Assembly: GCA_964547415.1 (NCBI GenBank)
Contig: CAZJNX010000035.1
Location: 1 to 26,738 of the forward strand
DNA from: CAZJNX01 sp964547415
GTDB lineage: Bacteria; Pseudomonadota; Alphaproteobacteria; Rhizobiales; Amorphaceae
Reading direction: 5' to 3'
Length of the DNA stretch: 26,738 nt
The notes under the pieces were generated by a model. The model was not told the DNA's origin and did no database searches. It saw only the letters and a program-made list of their open reading frames with translations. The translations under genes were made by a program, and so were the position numbers. Of this stretch, positions 15,161-22,345 are shown piece by piece; the first letter of the stretch is position 1, and each line of letters opens with the position of its first letter.

Positions 15161-17076
15161 TGGACGCGGCGCCGCGAGCGGCCGCGGGCGCGGCGCAGGC
15201 CGCCGCGCGCCCGTCCGCCCTCCGCCGCTTCCTCGCGAACCGTCTCGCCGCCGCGGGCCTCGCGGCGCTCGCCGCGATCGTCCTCCTCGCCCTTCTCGTC
15301 CCGGTCCTGCCGCTCGCCGACCCGGCGGCGACAGAGCCCGCCCGCCGCCTGCTCCCGCCCCTTTCGGACGGTCACCTCCTCGGCACCGACCACCTCGGCC
15401 GGGACCTGTTGTCCCGCCTCCTGTGGGGCACCCGCGTGTCGCTCGCCGTCGGCGTGTCGGCGACGCTGATCGCCGCCCTCGTCGGCGCGGCGATCGGCCT
15501 CGTTGCGGGGACGCTCGGCGGCGTCGTCGACGGGGCGCTGATGCGTGGCATCGACCTCGTCATGGCCTTCCCGTACGTGATGCTCGCCATCGCCATCGTG
15601 GCGGTGCTCGGCCCCGGCCTCCTCAACGCCCTCTATGCCATCGCGGTCGTCAACATCCCCTTCTTCGCCCGCGCCGTGCGCGGCGTGACGCTCGAGATCG
15701 CGCGCCGGCCGTTCGTGGACGCCGCACGCCTGTCAGGCGCCTCCCGGGCGCAGATCCTCTTCGCGGAGGTGCTCCCGAACGTGGCGCCGGTGATCGTCGT
15801 CACCATGTCGACCACCCTCGGCTGGATGATCCTGGAGACGGCGGGCCTGTCCTTCCTCGGCCTCGGCGCCCAGCCGCCCCGGGCGGATCTCGGCTCCATG
15901 CTGGGCGAGGCGCGGGCGCTGATGTTCACCGCCCCGTTCGTGTCCGTGGTGCCGGGCGCCATGATCTTCCTCCTCGTCGTCGCGGTGAACCTCGTGGGCG
16001 ACGGGGTTCGCGACGTCCTCGACCCGCGCCTATCGGGCGGCGCCCTCGCGGCCCCCGCCGCGGCGACCGCGGTCTCCCGCCGCGCCGTCCCGGCCCCGAA
16101 GGCGCCGGACGCCGTCCTCGACGTCGTGGATCTCGTCACCGTCTTGCGGACCGGCGGGCGCACCTTCCGCGCGGTCGGCGGGGTGGATCTTGCCGTCCGA
16201 CCGGGAGAGCGGCTCGCCCTCGTCGGCGAATCGGGCTGCGGCAAGTCGGCCACGGCCCTGTCCCTCCTGCGCCTCGTGCCGACGCCGCCCGGCGTCATCG
16301 AGGGCGGGCGCGCGGGCGTTCTGGGGCGGGACGTGCTGGCCGAGCGGGGGGAGGGGCTGCGGCAGGTGCGCGGCGGCCTCGTCGGCACCGTCTTCCAGGA
16401 CCCGCAGGCGACGCTCCATCCCTTGATGACCGTCGGCGAGCAGCTCGCCGAGGCGGTCCGCGTCCACCAGCGCGTGGGCCGGGCGGCGGCCCGCGCGGAG
16501 GCGGAGCGGCTCCTCGAACGGGTGCGCATCCCGACCGCCCGGGCGGACGCCTTCCCCCACGAGCTGTCGGGCGGCATGCGCCAGCGCGTGACCATCGCCA
16601 TGGCGCTCGCCAACGACCCGGCGCTCCTGGTGGCCGACGAGCCGACCACCGCCCTCGACGTGACGGTGAAGGCACAGGTCCTGTCCGTCCTCGGCGCCCT
16701 CGCGGCGCAGAAGGGGGCGGCGGTCCTGTTCATCACCCACGACTTCGCCCTCGTGTCCGCCCTCGCGGACCGTGTCGCGGTCATGTACGCCGGCCGCATC
16801 GTGGAAGAGGGGCCGGCGGCGGCGGTGACGGCGGCGCCCGCCCACCCCTACACGCGGCGCCTCATGGACTGCGTGCCCGTCCTCGGCCGGTCCGACCGCC
16901 CGCTCCGACCCGTCGAGGGCATGCCCCCCGCCCTCGACGCCCTGCCGCCCGGATGCGCCTTCGCGGACCGCTGCCCCCGCGCCGTCGCGGCCTGCCGCGC
17001 GGCCGACGTCCCGCTCGCGCCCCACGGCGAGGGCCGCGCGGTCCGCTGCATCCGCCCCCTCGGAGAGCCCGCGTGA
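15160..17076 (+). CDS. fused peptide ABC permease and ATPase (DppC-DppD)
   Basis: This is a 638-residue fusion of the second channel subunit to one of the two ATPases. Residues about 1-290 are DppC-like: a first helix at about 30-50, the 'LLGTDHLGRDLLSRLLWGTR' block and the EAA loop around 'FVDAARLSGASRAQIL'. Residues about 315-638 are DppD-like: Walker A GESGCGKS at 356-363, ABC signature LSGGM at 469-473, Walker B LLVADEP at 489-495, and the C-terminal oligopeptide-ATPase extension with the four-Cys cluster region GCAFADRCPRAVAAC. The two parts meet at a Pro/Ala linker around 290-312 with no stop or frameshift between them. Such permease/ATPase fusions are known in this transporter family, mostly in GC-rich bacteria. 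It should pair with DppB in the membrane and with the DppF ATPase encoded next. Confidence 0.92.
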   Translation: MDAAPRAAAGAAQAAARPSALRRFLANRLAAAGLAALAAIVLLALLVPVLPLADPAATEPARRLLPPLSDGHLLGTDHLGRDLLSRLLWGTRVSLAVGVSATLIAALVGAAIGLVAGTLGGVVDGALMRGIDLVMAFPYVMLAIAIVAVLGPGLLNALYAIAVVNIPFFARAVRGVTLEIARRPFVDAARLSGASRAQILFAEVLPNVAPVIVVTMSTTLGWMILETAGLSFLGLGAQPPRADLGSMLGEARALMFTAPFVSVVPGAMIFLLVVAVNLVGDGVRDVLDPRLSGGALAAPAAATAVSRRAVPAPKAPDAVLDVVDLVTVLRTGGRTFRAVGGVDLAVRPGERLALVGESGCGKSATALSLLRLVPTPPGVIEGGRAGVLGRDVLAERGEGLRQVRGGLVGTVFQDPQATLHPLMTVGEQLAEAVRVHQRVGRAAARAEAERLLERVRIPTARADAFPHELSGGMRQRVTIAMALANDPALLVADEPTTALDVTVKAQVLSVLGALAAQKGAAVLFITHDFALVSALADRVAVMYAGRIVEEGPAAAVTAAPAHPYTRRLMDCVPVLGRSDRPLRPVEGMPPALDALPPGCAFADRCPRAVAACRAADVPLAPHGEGRAVRCIRPLGEPA

Positions 17077-17323
17077 GCCCGCCCGATCAGGCGCCGCGGC
17101 GCGAGGAGACCCTCGGCGGCCGGCATCCATGCCGCCGGCGGGCGGTCCGCGCCGCCCGCTCCGGCAGGCGGGCGAGACGACGTCCCCCGGCGAACGGAAC
17201 GGGCGGCCGTCGCCCGAGGTCGCGGATGCTCCCGCGGCCCCGCGGGCCCATCGGCACGAGCCGACGCCCACCCTCTGGCGAGGGGCGGGCCGGCCGCGGC
17301 GCGCGGTCCGGCGGAGAGGCCGC
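17077..17323 (+). other. 247-bp segment between the fused permease/ATPase and dppF, flanked by near-identical junctions
   Basis: The left junction CGGAGAGCCCGCGTGA (17061-17076) and right junction CGGAGAGGCCGCGTGA (17312-17327) differ at one of 16 bases, 251 bases apart. Each contains a ribosome site and a GTGA. An 84-residue Arg/Gly/Pro-rich frame (17073-17327, GTG start) fits exactly between them, with GTGA overlaps at both ends, but its composition looks like non-coding GC-rich DNA. It could be a small coupled gene or, more likely, an insertion or duplication that separated an originally overlapping dppD-dppF junction. Confidence 0.5.
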
Positions 17324-18280
17324 GTGATCCCCGCCGTCGAGGCGCGGGGCCTCGCCCGGACCTTCCGGACCGGCTGGCGCCCCGGCGGCCGGCGGCCGGG
17401 GATCCGCGCCGTGCGCGGCGTGGACCTTCTCGTGGAGGGGGGCACCACCCTCGGGATCGTCGGCGAATCGGGCTGCGGGAAGTCGACGCTCGCACGGATG
17501 CTGGTGGGCCTCGAGACGCCCGACGCCGGCACGATCCGCCTCGAGGGGCGTGACGTGACGGCCCTTGCCGGCCGCCGCCCGCGCGCGCTCGCGGGCACCA
17601 TCCAGTACGTCTTCCAGGACCCGGTCGCCGCCCTCAACCCGCGCCGCACGGTGGCGGCGACCCTCGCCGCGCCGCTCGCCCGCCTCCTCGGCCTCGGCCG
17701 GGGCGCGCGGGCCGCGCGCCTCACCGCCCTCCTCGAGGACGTCGGCCTGTCGCCCGCGCTCCTCGGGCGCTACCCCCACGAGCTGTCCGGCGGCCAGGCC
17801 CAGCGGGTCGGCATCGCCCGGGCGCTGGCGGCCGAGGCGCGGATCCTCGTCCTCGACGAGCCGGTCTCCTCCCTCGACGTGTCGGTCCAGGCCCAGGTCC
17901 TCGACCTTCTCGCCCGCCTGAAGGCGGCGCGTGGCCTCACCTACGTCTTCATCGCCCACGACCTCGCGGTGGTGGAACAGATCGCCGACGCGGTCGCCGT
18001 CATGTACCTCGGCCGCGTCGTGGAGGCGGGTCCGGCGCGCGCGGTCTTCGCGAACCCGCGCCACCCCTACACCGCCCTCCTGATGGCCGCCGCGCGCGAT
18101 CCGGGCGGCAGCGCCGGCAACGCGAGCCCCGCCGAGCTCCCCGACCCGTCGGCCCCGCCCCCCGGCTGCGCCTTCGCCCCCCGCTGCCCGGCCGCCACGG
18201 CCCTGTGCCGGGAGCGCGACCCGCCGCTCGAGCCCCGGGGCGAGGCCGCGGTCGCCTGCTGGCATCCGGCGGGCGAATGA
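17324..18280 (+). CDS. peptide ABC transporter ATP-binding protein (DppF-like)
   Basis: This 318-residue ATPase is the second motor subunit of the peptide importer. Walker A GESGCGKS is at 47-54, the Q-loop region is YVFQDPVAALNPR, the ABC signature is LSGGQAQRVGIARAL, Walker B is ILVLDEPVSSLD, and the switch His is in FIAHDLAVV. The C-terminal extension with HPYTALLMAAAR and GCAFAPRCPAAT is typical of oligopeptide-type ATPases. The GTG start at 17324 is chosen because GGAGAGG precedes it by four bases and the protein then begins at the usual point of the family. An in-frame ATG at 17129 would add 65 Arg/Pro-rich residues unlike any ATPase. It ends the operon, with hairpins just downstream. 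Confidence 0.9.
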   Translation: MIPAVEARGLARTFRTGWRPGGRRPGIRAVRGVDLLVEGGTTLGIVGESGCGKSTLARMLVGLETPDAGTIRLEGRDVTALAGRRPRALAGTIQYVFQDPVAALNPRRTVAATLAAPLARLLGLGRGARAARLTALLEDVGLSPALLGRYPHELSGGQAQRVGIARALAAEARILVLDEPVSSLDVSVQAQVLDLLARLKAARGLTYVFIAHDLAVVEQIADAVAVMYLGRVVEAGPARAVFANPRHPYTALLMAAARDPGGSAGNASPAELPDPSAPPPGCAFAPRCPAATALCRERDPPLEPRGEAAVACWHPAGE

Positions 18281-18308
18281 GCCGGTCCGCCGCGCCCGAA
18301 CCGCCCCT

Positions 18309-18330
18309 CACCGGCACACCTCCGCCGGTG
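18309..18330 (+). terminator. candidate terminator of the peptide-transport operon
   Basis: CACCGGC (18309-18315) and GCCGGTG (18324-18330) form a perfect 7 bp stem with an eight-base loop, 28 bases after the dppF stop. A short palindrome CCCGCGCGGG follows at 18340-18349. No strong T-run. Confidence 0.45.
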
Positions 18331-18361
18331 TCCCCGTTCCCCGCGCGGGAGCCGCCCGCAA

Positions 18362-18375
18362 GCCCCTTTCGGGGC
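18362..18375 (-). terminator. candidate terminator of the Lrp-family gene
   Basis: Read on the minus strand, GCCCC-GAAA-GGGGC forms a 5 bp GC stem closed by a stable GAAA tetraloop, five bases beyond the stop codon of the regulator. No T-tract follows. Confidence 0.45.
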
Positions 18376-18380
18376 GCGGG

Positions 18381-18857
18381 TCAGGTGTCGCCGAGGGGGA
18401 CCTTGAGGCCCGTCTTCACCCGGTCCATCACGACCGCCGTGTGGAAGCGGCGGACGTGGGGGTTCTCGAAGAAGAACTGCTTGGTGAAGGCCTCGTAGTG
18501 GCGTATGTCCCGTGCCGTCACGATCAGGATGAAGTCCGTCTCGCCGGTCACGTAGTAACACTGCATGACCTCCGGCGTCGCCCGCATCGAGCGCTTGAAG
18601 TCGTCGAGGATGTCGGGCCGTTCACGCTCCAGCGTCACCTCCACCACCATGGTGAGGGTGCGCCCGACCGCCTCGGGCGCGATGACGGCGATGTCCGCCT
18701 CGATCACCTTCTTTTGGCGCAGCCGCTTCAGCCGCCGCAGGCAGGCCGACGGCGACAGCCCGACCCGCTCGGCGAGGGCGTCGGCGGTGATGCGGTTGTT
18801 CTCCTGCACCACGTCGAGGAGCTTGAGGTCGAAGGCGTCGAGATCGGCGTGGACCAT
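18381..18857 (-). CDS. Lrp/AsnC family transcriptional regulator
   Basis: This 158-residue regulator combines an N-terminal winged helix-turn-helix (about residues 7-65: 'LDAFDLKLLDVVQENNRITA', then AERVGLSPSACLRRLKRL as the recognition region) with a C-terminal RAM/AsnC ligand-binding domain (about 70-150: 'VMQCYYVTGETDFILIV'). Members sense amino acids and form dimers to hexadecamers that wrap DNA. The start at 18855-18857 follows AGAAGGG on the minus strand; MVHADLDAFD is the expected N-terminus. It converges on the peptide-transport operon and is divergent from the gamma-glutamyltransferase-like gene, sharing a 132-base promoter region. It probably controls itself and that gene, perhaps also the transporter, in response to an amino acid. 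That is inferred from position. Confidence 0.92.
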   Translation of the reverse strand: MVHADLDAFDLKLLDVVQENNRITADALAERVGLSPSACLRRLKRLRQKKVIEADIAVIAPEAVGRTLTMVVEVTLERERPDILDDFKRSMRATPEVMQCYYVTGETDFILIVTARDIRHYEAFTKQFFFENPHVRRFHTAVVMDRVKTGLKVPLGDT

Positions 18858-18989
18858 GGCGTGCCCTTCTTCCGCGTATCCTGGGCAATCCTAGCCGGAT
18901 CCCGTCGCGACCGGCCGCCTTTTTGCGCGATCCGGGCGTGGCGTCGCGTCTACCGCTTTCGGGGTGCCAACGGGCGGGACGGGCCTTCG
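18858..18989. promoter_or_regulatory. divergent promoter region of lrp-like and gamma-glutamyltransferase-like genes
   Basis: Two ATCCT half-sites at 18878-18882 and 18888-18892 are spaced 10 bases (one helical turn), followed by GGATCC at 18897-18902. Read on the minus strand, TAGGAT (18888-18893) is also a possible -10 box for the regulator. Spaced repeats next to an Lrp gene suggest autoregulation, but no Lrp consensus is certain here. Confidence 0.35.
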
Positions 18990-20462
18990 ATGCAGCCGAA
19001 CCCTTTTTCCTCGACCATCCGTCCGGCCCTCGCGGGCGCGCGGGGGGCGGTCGCCGCCGCCCATCCCCTCGCGGCCGCCGCCGGGCAGGAGGTGCTCGCT
19101 TGCGGCGGCAGCGCGGCGGACGCCACCGTCGCCGCCCAGGCGGCCCTCGCGGTGGTCGCGCCCCAGGCCTGTGGCCTCGGCGGCGACGGCTTCTTCCTCC
19201 TCGCGACGCCCGACGGGCAGGTGAGCGCCGTCAACGGCGCCGGTCCCGCCGCCCGCGCCGCCGCCGCGCCCGCGACCGACGGCGGGGCGAGCGTCACCGT
19301 GCCCGGCCTCGTCGACGCCTGGTCGATCCTGTCCGCCCGCTTCGGGCGGCTGGGCCTTGCCCGCGCCCTCGCCCCCGCCATCCGCCTCGCCCGGACCGGC
19401 TTTCCCGTGGACGCGGGGCTGGAGGCCGCGCTCGATGCCCAGCGGCCGCGGCTCGAGCGGGGAGGGGCCGGGGCCGCGGCCCTCCTCGCGGCGCGCACGG
19501 GCCGCACGCTCGAGCAGGCCGAGCTCGCCAACACGCTGGAGCGGATCGCCAAGGACGGGCGCGCCGCCCTCCATGAAGGCGACCTCGCCCGGGCGATCGC
19601 GGCGGCCGTCCGCCGCACCGGCGGCGCCCTGTCGGTGGAGGACCTCGCCCCGCCCGCCGCCACGGTGGAGCGCCCGATCGCCGTCCCATTCGCGGGGCGC
19701 ACGGTCCACGTCCAGCCGCCCCTTTCCCAGGGCGTCCTCCTCGCCATGGCCCTTGCGGGGCGGGTGCGCCTCGGCGACCTGCCGCCGGACCGCGCCGCTC
19801 ACGCGGGGGTGGAGCTCCTCGAGGCCGCCTTCGTCCACCGGGACCGCGTGGCGCGCGGCGCGGCTCTCCTCGACGAGCCGCTCGACGTCCGCCTCGACCG
19901 GGCCGCGCGACGGGGCGGGCCGCGCAGCTACCTCCACACGGCGGGCGTCGCGGCGGCCGACCGGTACGGGCTCGTGGTCGCCTCCCTCGCCAGCGTGTTC
20001 GACGATTTCGGCTCCGGCGTCTTCGTGCCGGAGGGGGGCTTCGTCCTCAACAACCGCGCCGGCGGCTTCACGGCCGCGGACAACGCCTTCGCGCCGGGCA
20101 AGCGCCCCGTGCACACCCTCGCCCCCGCCCTCGTCACCGGCGGCGGGGAGACGGTCGCCCTCGCCACCCCCGGCGCCGACGGCCAGGTGCAGACCCTCTA
20201 CCAGGTCCTGACGGCCTGGCTCCTCGCCGGCACCCCGCTCGACCGGGCCGTTCACGCCCCGCGCTGGCGCGGCGAGGACGGCCGCCTCCTCCTGGAGGCG
20301 GGGCACCCCGCGCGGGCGGTCCTCGCGGCGAGGGGCCACGCCGTCATCGACCTTGCGGCCGGGGACATGCGCTTCGGCGCCGTCACCGCCGCGGGCACGA
20401 CGGGCGGATTGCCGTTCGCGCTCGCCAACTGGCGGCGCACCGGCTGGGCGGGCGTCGCGTGA
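18990..20462 (+). CDS. gamma-glutamyltransferase-family Ntn-hydrolase (divergent)
   Basis: This 490-residue protein has the gamma-glutamyltransferase layout: 'HPLAAAAGQEVLACGGSAADATVAAQ' near the start, 'CGLGGDGFFLLA', VPGLVDAW, then the small-subunit region FGSGVFVPEGGFVLNN, and ATPGADGQVQTLYQVL near the end. By spacing, T317 (in LHTAGVAAADRYG) matches the nucleophile of E. coli Ggt that becomes the new N-terminus after self-cleavage. The Arg that grips the glutamate carboxylate is replaced (P86 region, NGAGPAA), and the E. coli Asp433 position is G359 (NNRAGGF). The protein therefore may act on another amide or gamma-glutamyl compound, or be an acylase-like member. There is no clear signal peptide and it is shorter than the usual 550-580 residues, so it may be cytoplasmic. 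The start is the first ATG giving the family N-terminus; its ribosome site is weak. Confidence 0.85.
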   Translation: MQPNPFSSTIRPALAGARGAVAAAHPLAAAAGQEVLACGGSAADATVAAQAALAVVAPQACGLGGDGFFLLATPDGQVSAVNGAGPAARAAAAPATDGGASVTVPGLVDAWSILSARFGRLGLARALAPAIRLARTGFPVDAGLEAALDAQRPRLERGGAGAAALLAARTGRTLEQAELANTLERIAKDGRAALHEGDLARAIAAAVRRTGGALSVEDLAPPAATVERPIAVPFAGRTVHVQPPLSQGVLLAMALAGRVRLGDLPPDRAAHAGVELLEAAFVHRDRVARGAALLDEPLDVRLDRAARRGGPRSYLHTAGVAAADRYGLVVASLASVFDDFGSGVFVPEGGFVLNNRAGGFTAADNAFAPGKRPVHTLAPALVTGGGETVALATPGADGQVQTLYQVLTAWLLAGTPLDRAVHAPRWRGEDGRLLLEAGHPARAVLAARGHAVIDLAAGDMRFGAVTAAGTTGGLPFALANWRRTGWAGVA

Positions 20463-21142
20463 GCGGGCGCGCACGCCGCGCGCGCGGGGGCCTCCTCCCT
20501 GACCGCCGTCGAGGGCCGCCGACGGACGCGGCCCGCCACCGTCGAGCGCGTTCCCGGGCGAGGCACCTCGGGCTCGGGCGATGCCCCGCCGACCGGGCGC
20601 CCGCCGCCCTCCCCGCCGCGCCGGGGCGGCGTTTCGGACGGCGCTGCCGGGCGCGTTGACGCGGCCCGTCTCCGGCGGGAGCCGCGGCGTCGGACCCGCG
20701 ACGGCCCGACCCGCGCAGCCCGCTTCGGCGCGTCGCCGTCGGGCCTCGCCGACGGGGGAAGCTCGGCAGCCGCTTCCCGTGCCGCCGGGCGCGCCCGCCC
20801 CGTCCGGCCTCGCCCGCCGACCGTGCCCGCTGCCGAGCGTCCCGCGTCCGGGACGGACGGCAGCCTCGCGCCGCGCGCCCACCCGCGGACCGGTCGGAGC
20901 GACGACGGCCGCCCTTCGAGGCAGGCCGCCGATAGCGGCCGCCGCGCCCGCGCCCTCCGCGCCGGCGCCGTCCGGTCCGGCTCGGGCAGCCATGCCCGGA
21001 GCGGGCGAATGCTGCGTTGCATCCATCATGTTGCAGTGCGAAGAAAGCGGCGTGGAGCGGTCGGGCGGCGGGCGCTTTCCGCTGCGTCGGCCGCGGCGCC
21101 AGGACGGGCGACGCCCCGCAGGCGTCCGCGAGGGGAGGGATC
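20463..21142. other. 680-bp gene-free spacer
   Basis: No convincing gene was found. Frames here are open simply because stops are rare at this GC content, and their products are Pro/Arg/Ala/Gly runs without ribosome sites. It holds several short hairpins, for example CCGTCGG/CCGACGG at 20736-20755 (6-base loop). The only AT-containing patch is about 21005-21060, the likely promoter area of the next operon. Confidence 0.5.
21009..21045 (+). promoter_or_regulatory. candidate promoter/operator patch upstream of the MFS-patatin-GntP operon
   Basis: ATGC-N6-GCAT (21009-21022) contains CTGC-GTT-GCAT, seven of eight matches to the CTGC-N3-GCAG box that I recall for the PHB regulator PhaR. A looser TTGC-AGT-GCGA follows at 21031-21041. 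TTGCAT (21017-21022) with GAAGAA 17 bases on could be a poor -35/-10 pair. The assignment is tentative. Confidence 0.25.
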
Positions 21143-22345
21143 GTGGCGGCGCTGGGCAGCTACCCGCGGCTATTCCGGGCGAAGGCGGTCGGGCTCGCGG
21201 CGAGCGGGCTGTCCGTGATCGCCCTCGCGCTCGTCGCCTTCAACGTGGCGGGCGAGGATGCGGGCGCCGTCCTCGGCACCGCCCTCGCCATGAAGGCGCT
21301 GGGCGCCTTCCTCGCGCCGTTCGCCTTCGCCGCGCTCGCGGGCCGGGCGAGCCCGGGGCCGCTGCTCCTCGCCGCGGACGCCGGGCGCGCCGCGTCCGTC
21401 GCCGCCCTCGCGTTCGCCACCGCCGCCTGGCAGATCCTCGCCCTCGCCGCCGTCTTCTCGGTGGCCGCGGGCCTTCACAAGGTCGCCTACGACGCGGCCG
21501 CGGCGACCCTCCTGCCGGAGGAGGACGGCTTCGCGCGCGCCCTTTCCAAGTCCCGTGTCCTCGACGAGACGGAGGGGCTCTTCACCGCGCTCCTCGCGAC
21601 CCTCCTCGTCCTCGTGGCGGCGCCCGCCGGGATCCTCGCCGTCGCGGCGGCGGGCTTCGCGCTCGCGGCCGCGATGGCCGCTCGGGCGGTCCCGCGGCGC
21701 GGCGTGGCCGGGGCGGCGGACGCGCGCGGTCGCCTCCGTGCGCTGTTCGGCGCGATCGGCACCGTCCTGCGGACGCCCGCGCTCCGCCCCGCGCCCCTCC
21801 TGATGGTGTCGGCGGCCGCGGCCGCCGCCGTCGCGGCCGTCAACACGGTGGTGATCGTGCAGGGCGAGATGGCCCTCGGCGAGCGGGAGACCACCATCGC
21901 GCTCGCGGTGTTCGGCGGCGGCTCGGCCGCCGGCGCCTTCGCCGCCCCCGGGCTCGTGAAGCGGGCGGGCCTGCGGGCCACGGTGACGGCGGGCGCGCTT
22001 CTCGTCCCGGCGTGCCTCCTCGCCGGCGCGCTCGCGTCCGCCTACGGCACGCTCCTCGTCCTGTGGCTGTTGCTCGGGGCCGCCCACACCCTCGTCCAGC
22101 CGCCGCTCTTCTCGCTCGTGCGGCGCCACGCGCGGCCCGGCAACGTCGGCGTCATGTTCGCCGCCGGCCACGTCCTGTGGCAGCTCGCCCTCGTCGCGGC
22201 CAACGCCCTCGCGGGCTGGGCGGGCGCCGTGGCGGGGGGCGGGGCGGCCTTCGCCCTCCTCGCCCTCCTCGCGGGCGGGGCCGCCGCGTCCGCGGGCCTC
22301 GCCTGGCCCGCCGCCTCCACCCTCGAAAGGAAGACCGCGCCATGA
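21143..22345 (+). CDS. MFS transporter
   Basis: This 400-residue membrane protein has about 11-12 hydrophobic helices and the internal two-half pattern of major facilitator exporters of the small multidrug/EntS-like group. 'LGSYPRLFRAKAVGLAASGL' leads into helix 1, 'YDAAAATLLPEEDGFARALS' lies in the central part, and the second half begins near residue 215. The substrate cannot be told. GTG at 21143 is chosen because GGGGAGGGATC precedes it and the protein then starts just before helix 1; the in-frame ATG at 21017 would add 42 Cys/Arg-rich residues without family likeness. Its stop overlaps the next start (ATGA, 22342-22345), so it is translationally coupled to the patatin-like gene. It is extremely Ala/Leu-rich, which limits confidence in family details. 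Confidence 0.8.
   Translation: MAALGSYPRLFRAKAVGLAASGLSVIALALVAFNVAGEDAGAVLGTALAMKALGAFLAPFAFAALAGRASPGPLLLAADAGRAASVAALAFATAAWQILALAAVFSVAAGLHKVAYDAAAATLLPEEDGFARALSKSRVLDETEGLFTALLATLLVLVAAPAGILAVAAAGFALAAAMAARAVPRRGVAGAADARGRLRALFGAIGTVLRTPALRPAPLLMVSAAAAAAVAAVNTVVIVQGEMALGERETTIALAVFGGGSAAGAFAAPGLVKRAGLRATVTAGALLVPACLLAGALASAYGTLLVLWLLLGAAHTLVQPPLFSLVRRHARPGNVGVMFAAGHVLWQLALVAANALAGWAGAVAGGGAAFALLALLAGGAAASAGLAWPAASTLERKTAP

Noticed and set aside
17129..17323. N-terminal extension of the DppF ATPase from the ATG at 17129
   Set aside because: It would add 65 Arg/Pro-rich residues with no likeness to ABC ATPases; the GTG at 17324 has a clear ribosome site and family-like N-terminus.
20581..21142. 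Open plus-strand frame in the spacer before the MFS gene
   Set aside because: No ribosome site, Pro/Arg/Ala-only composition and no family likeness; it is in a different frame from the MFS gene.
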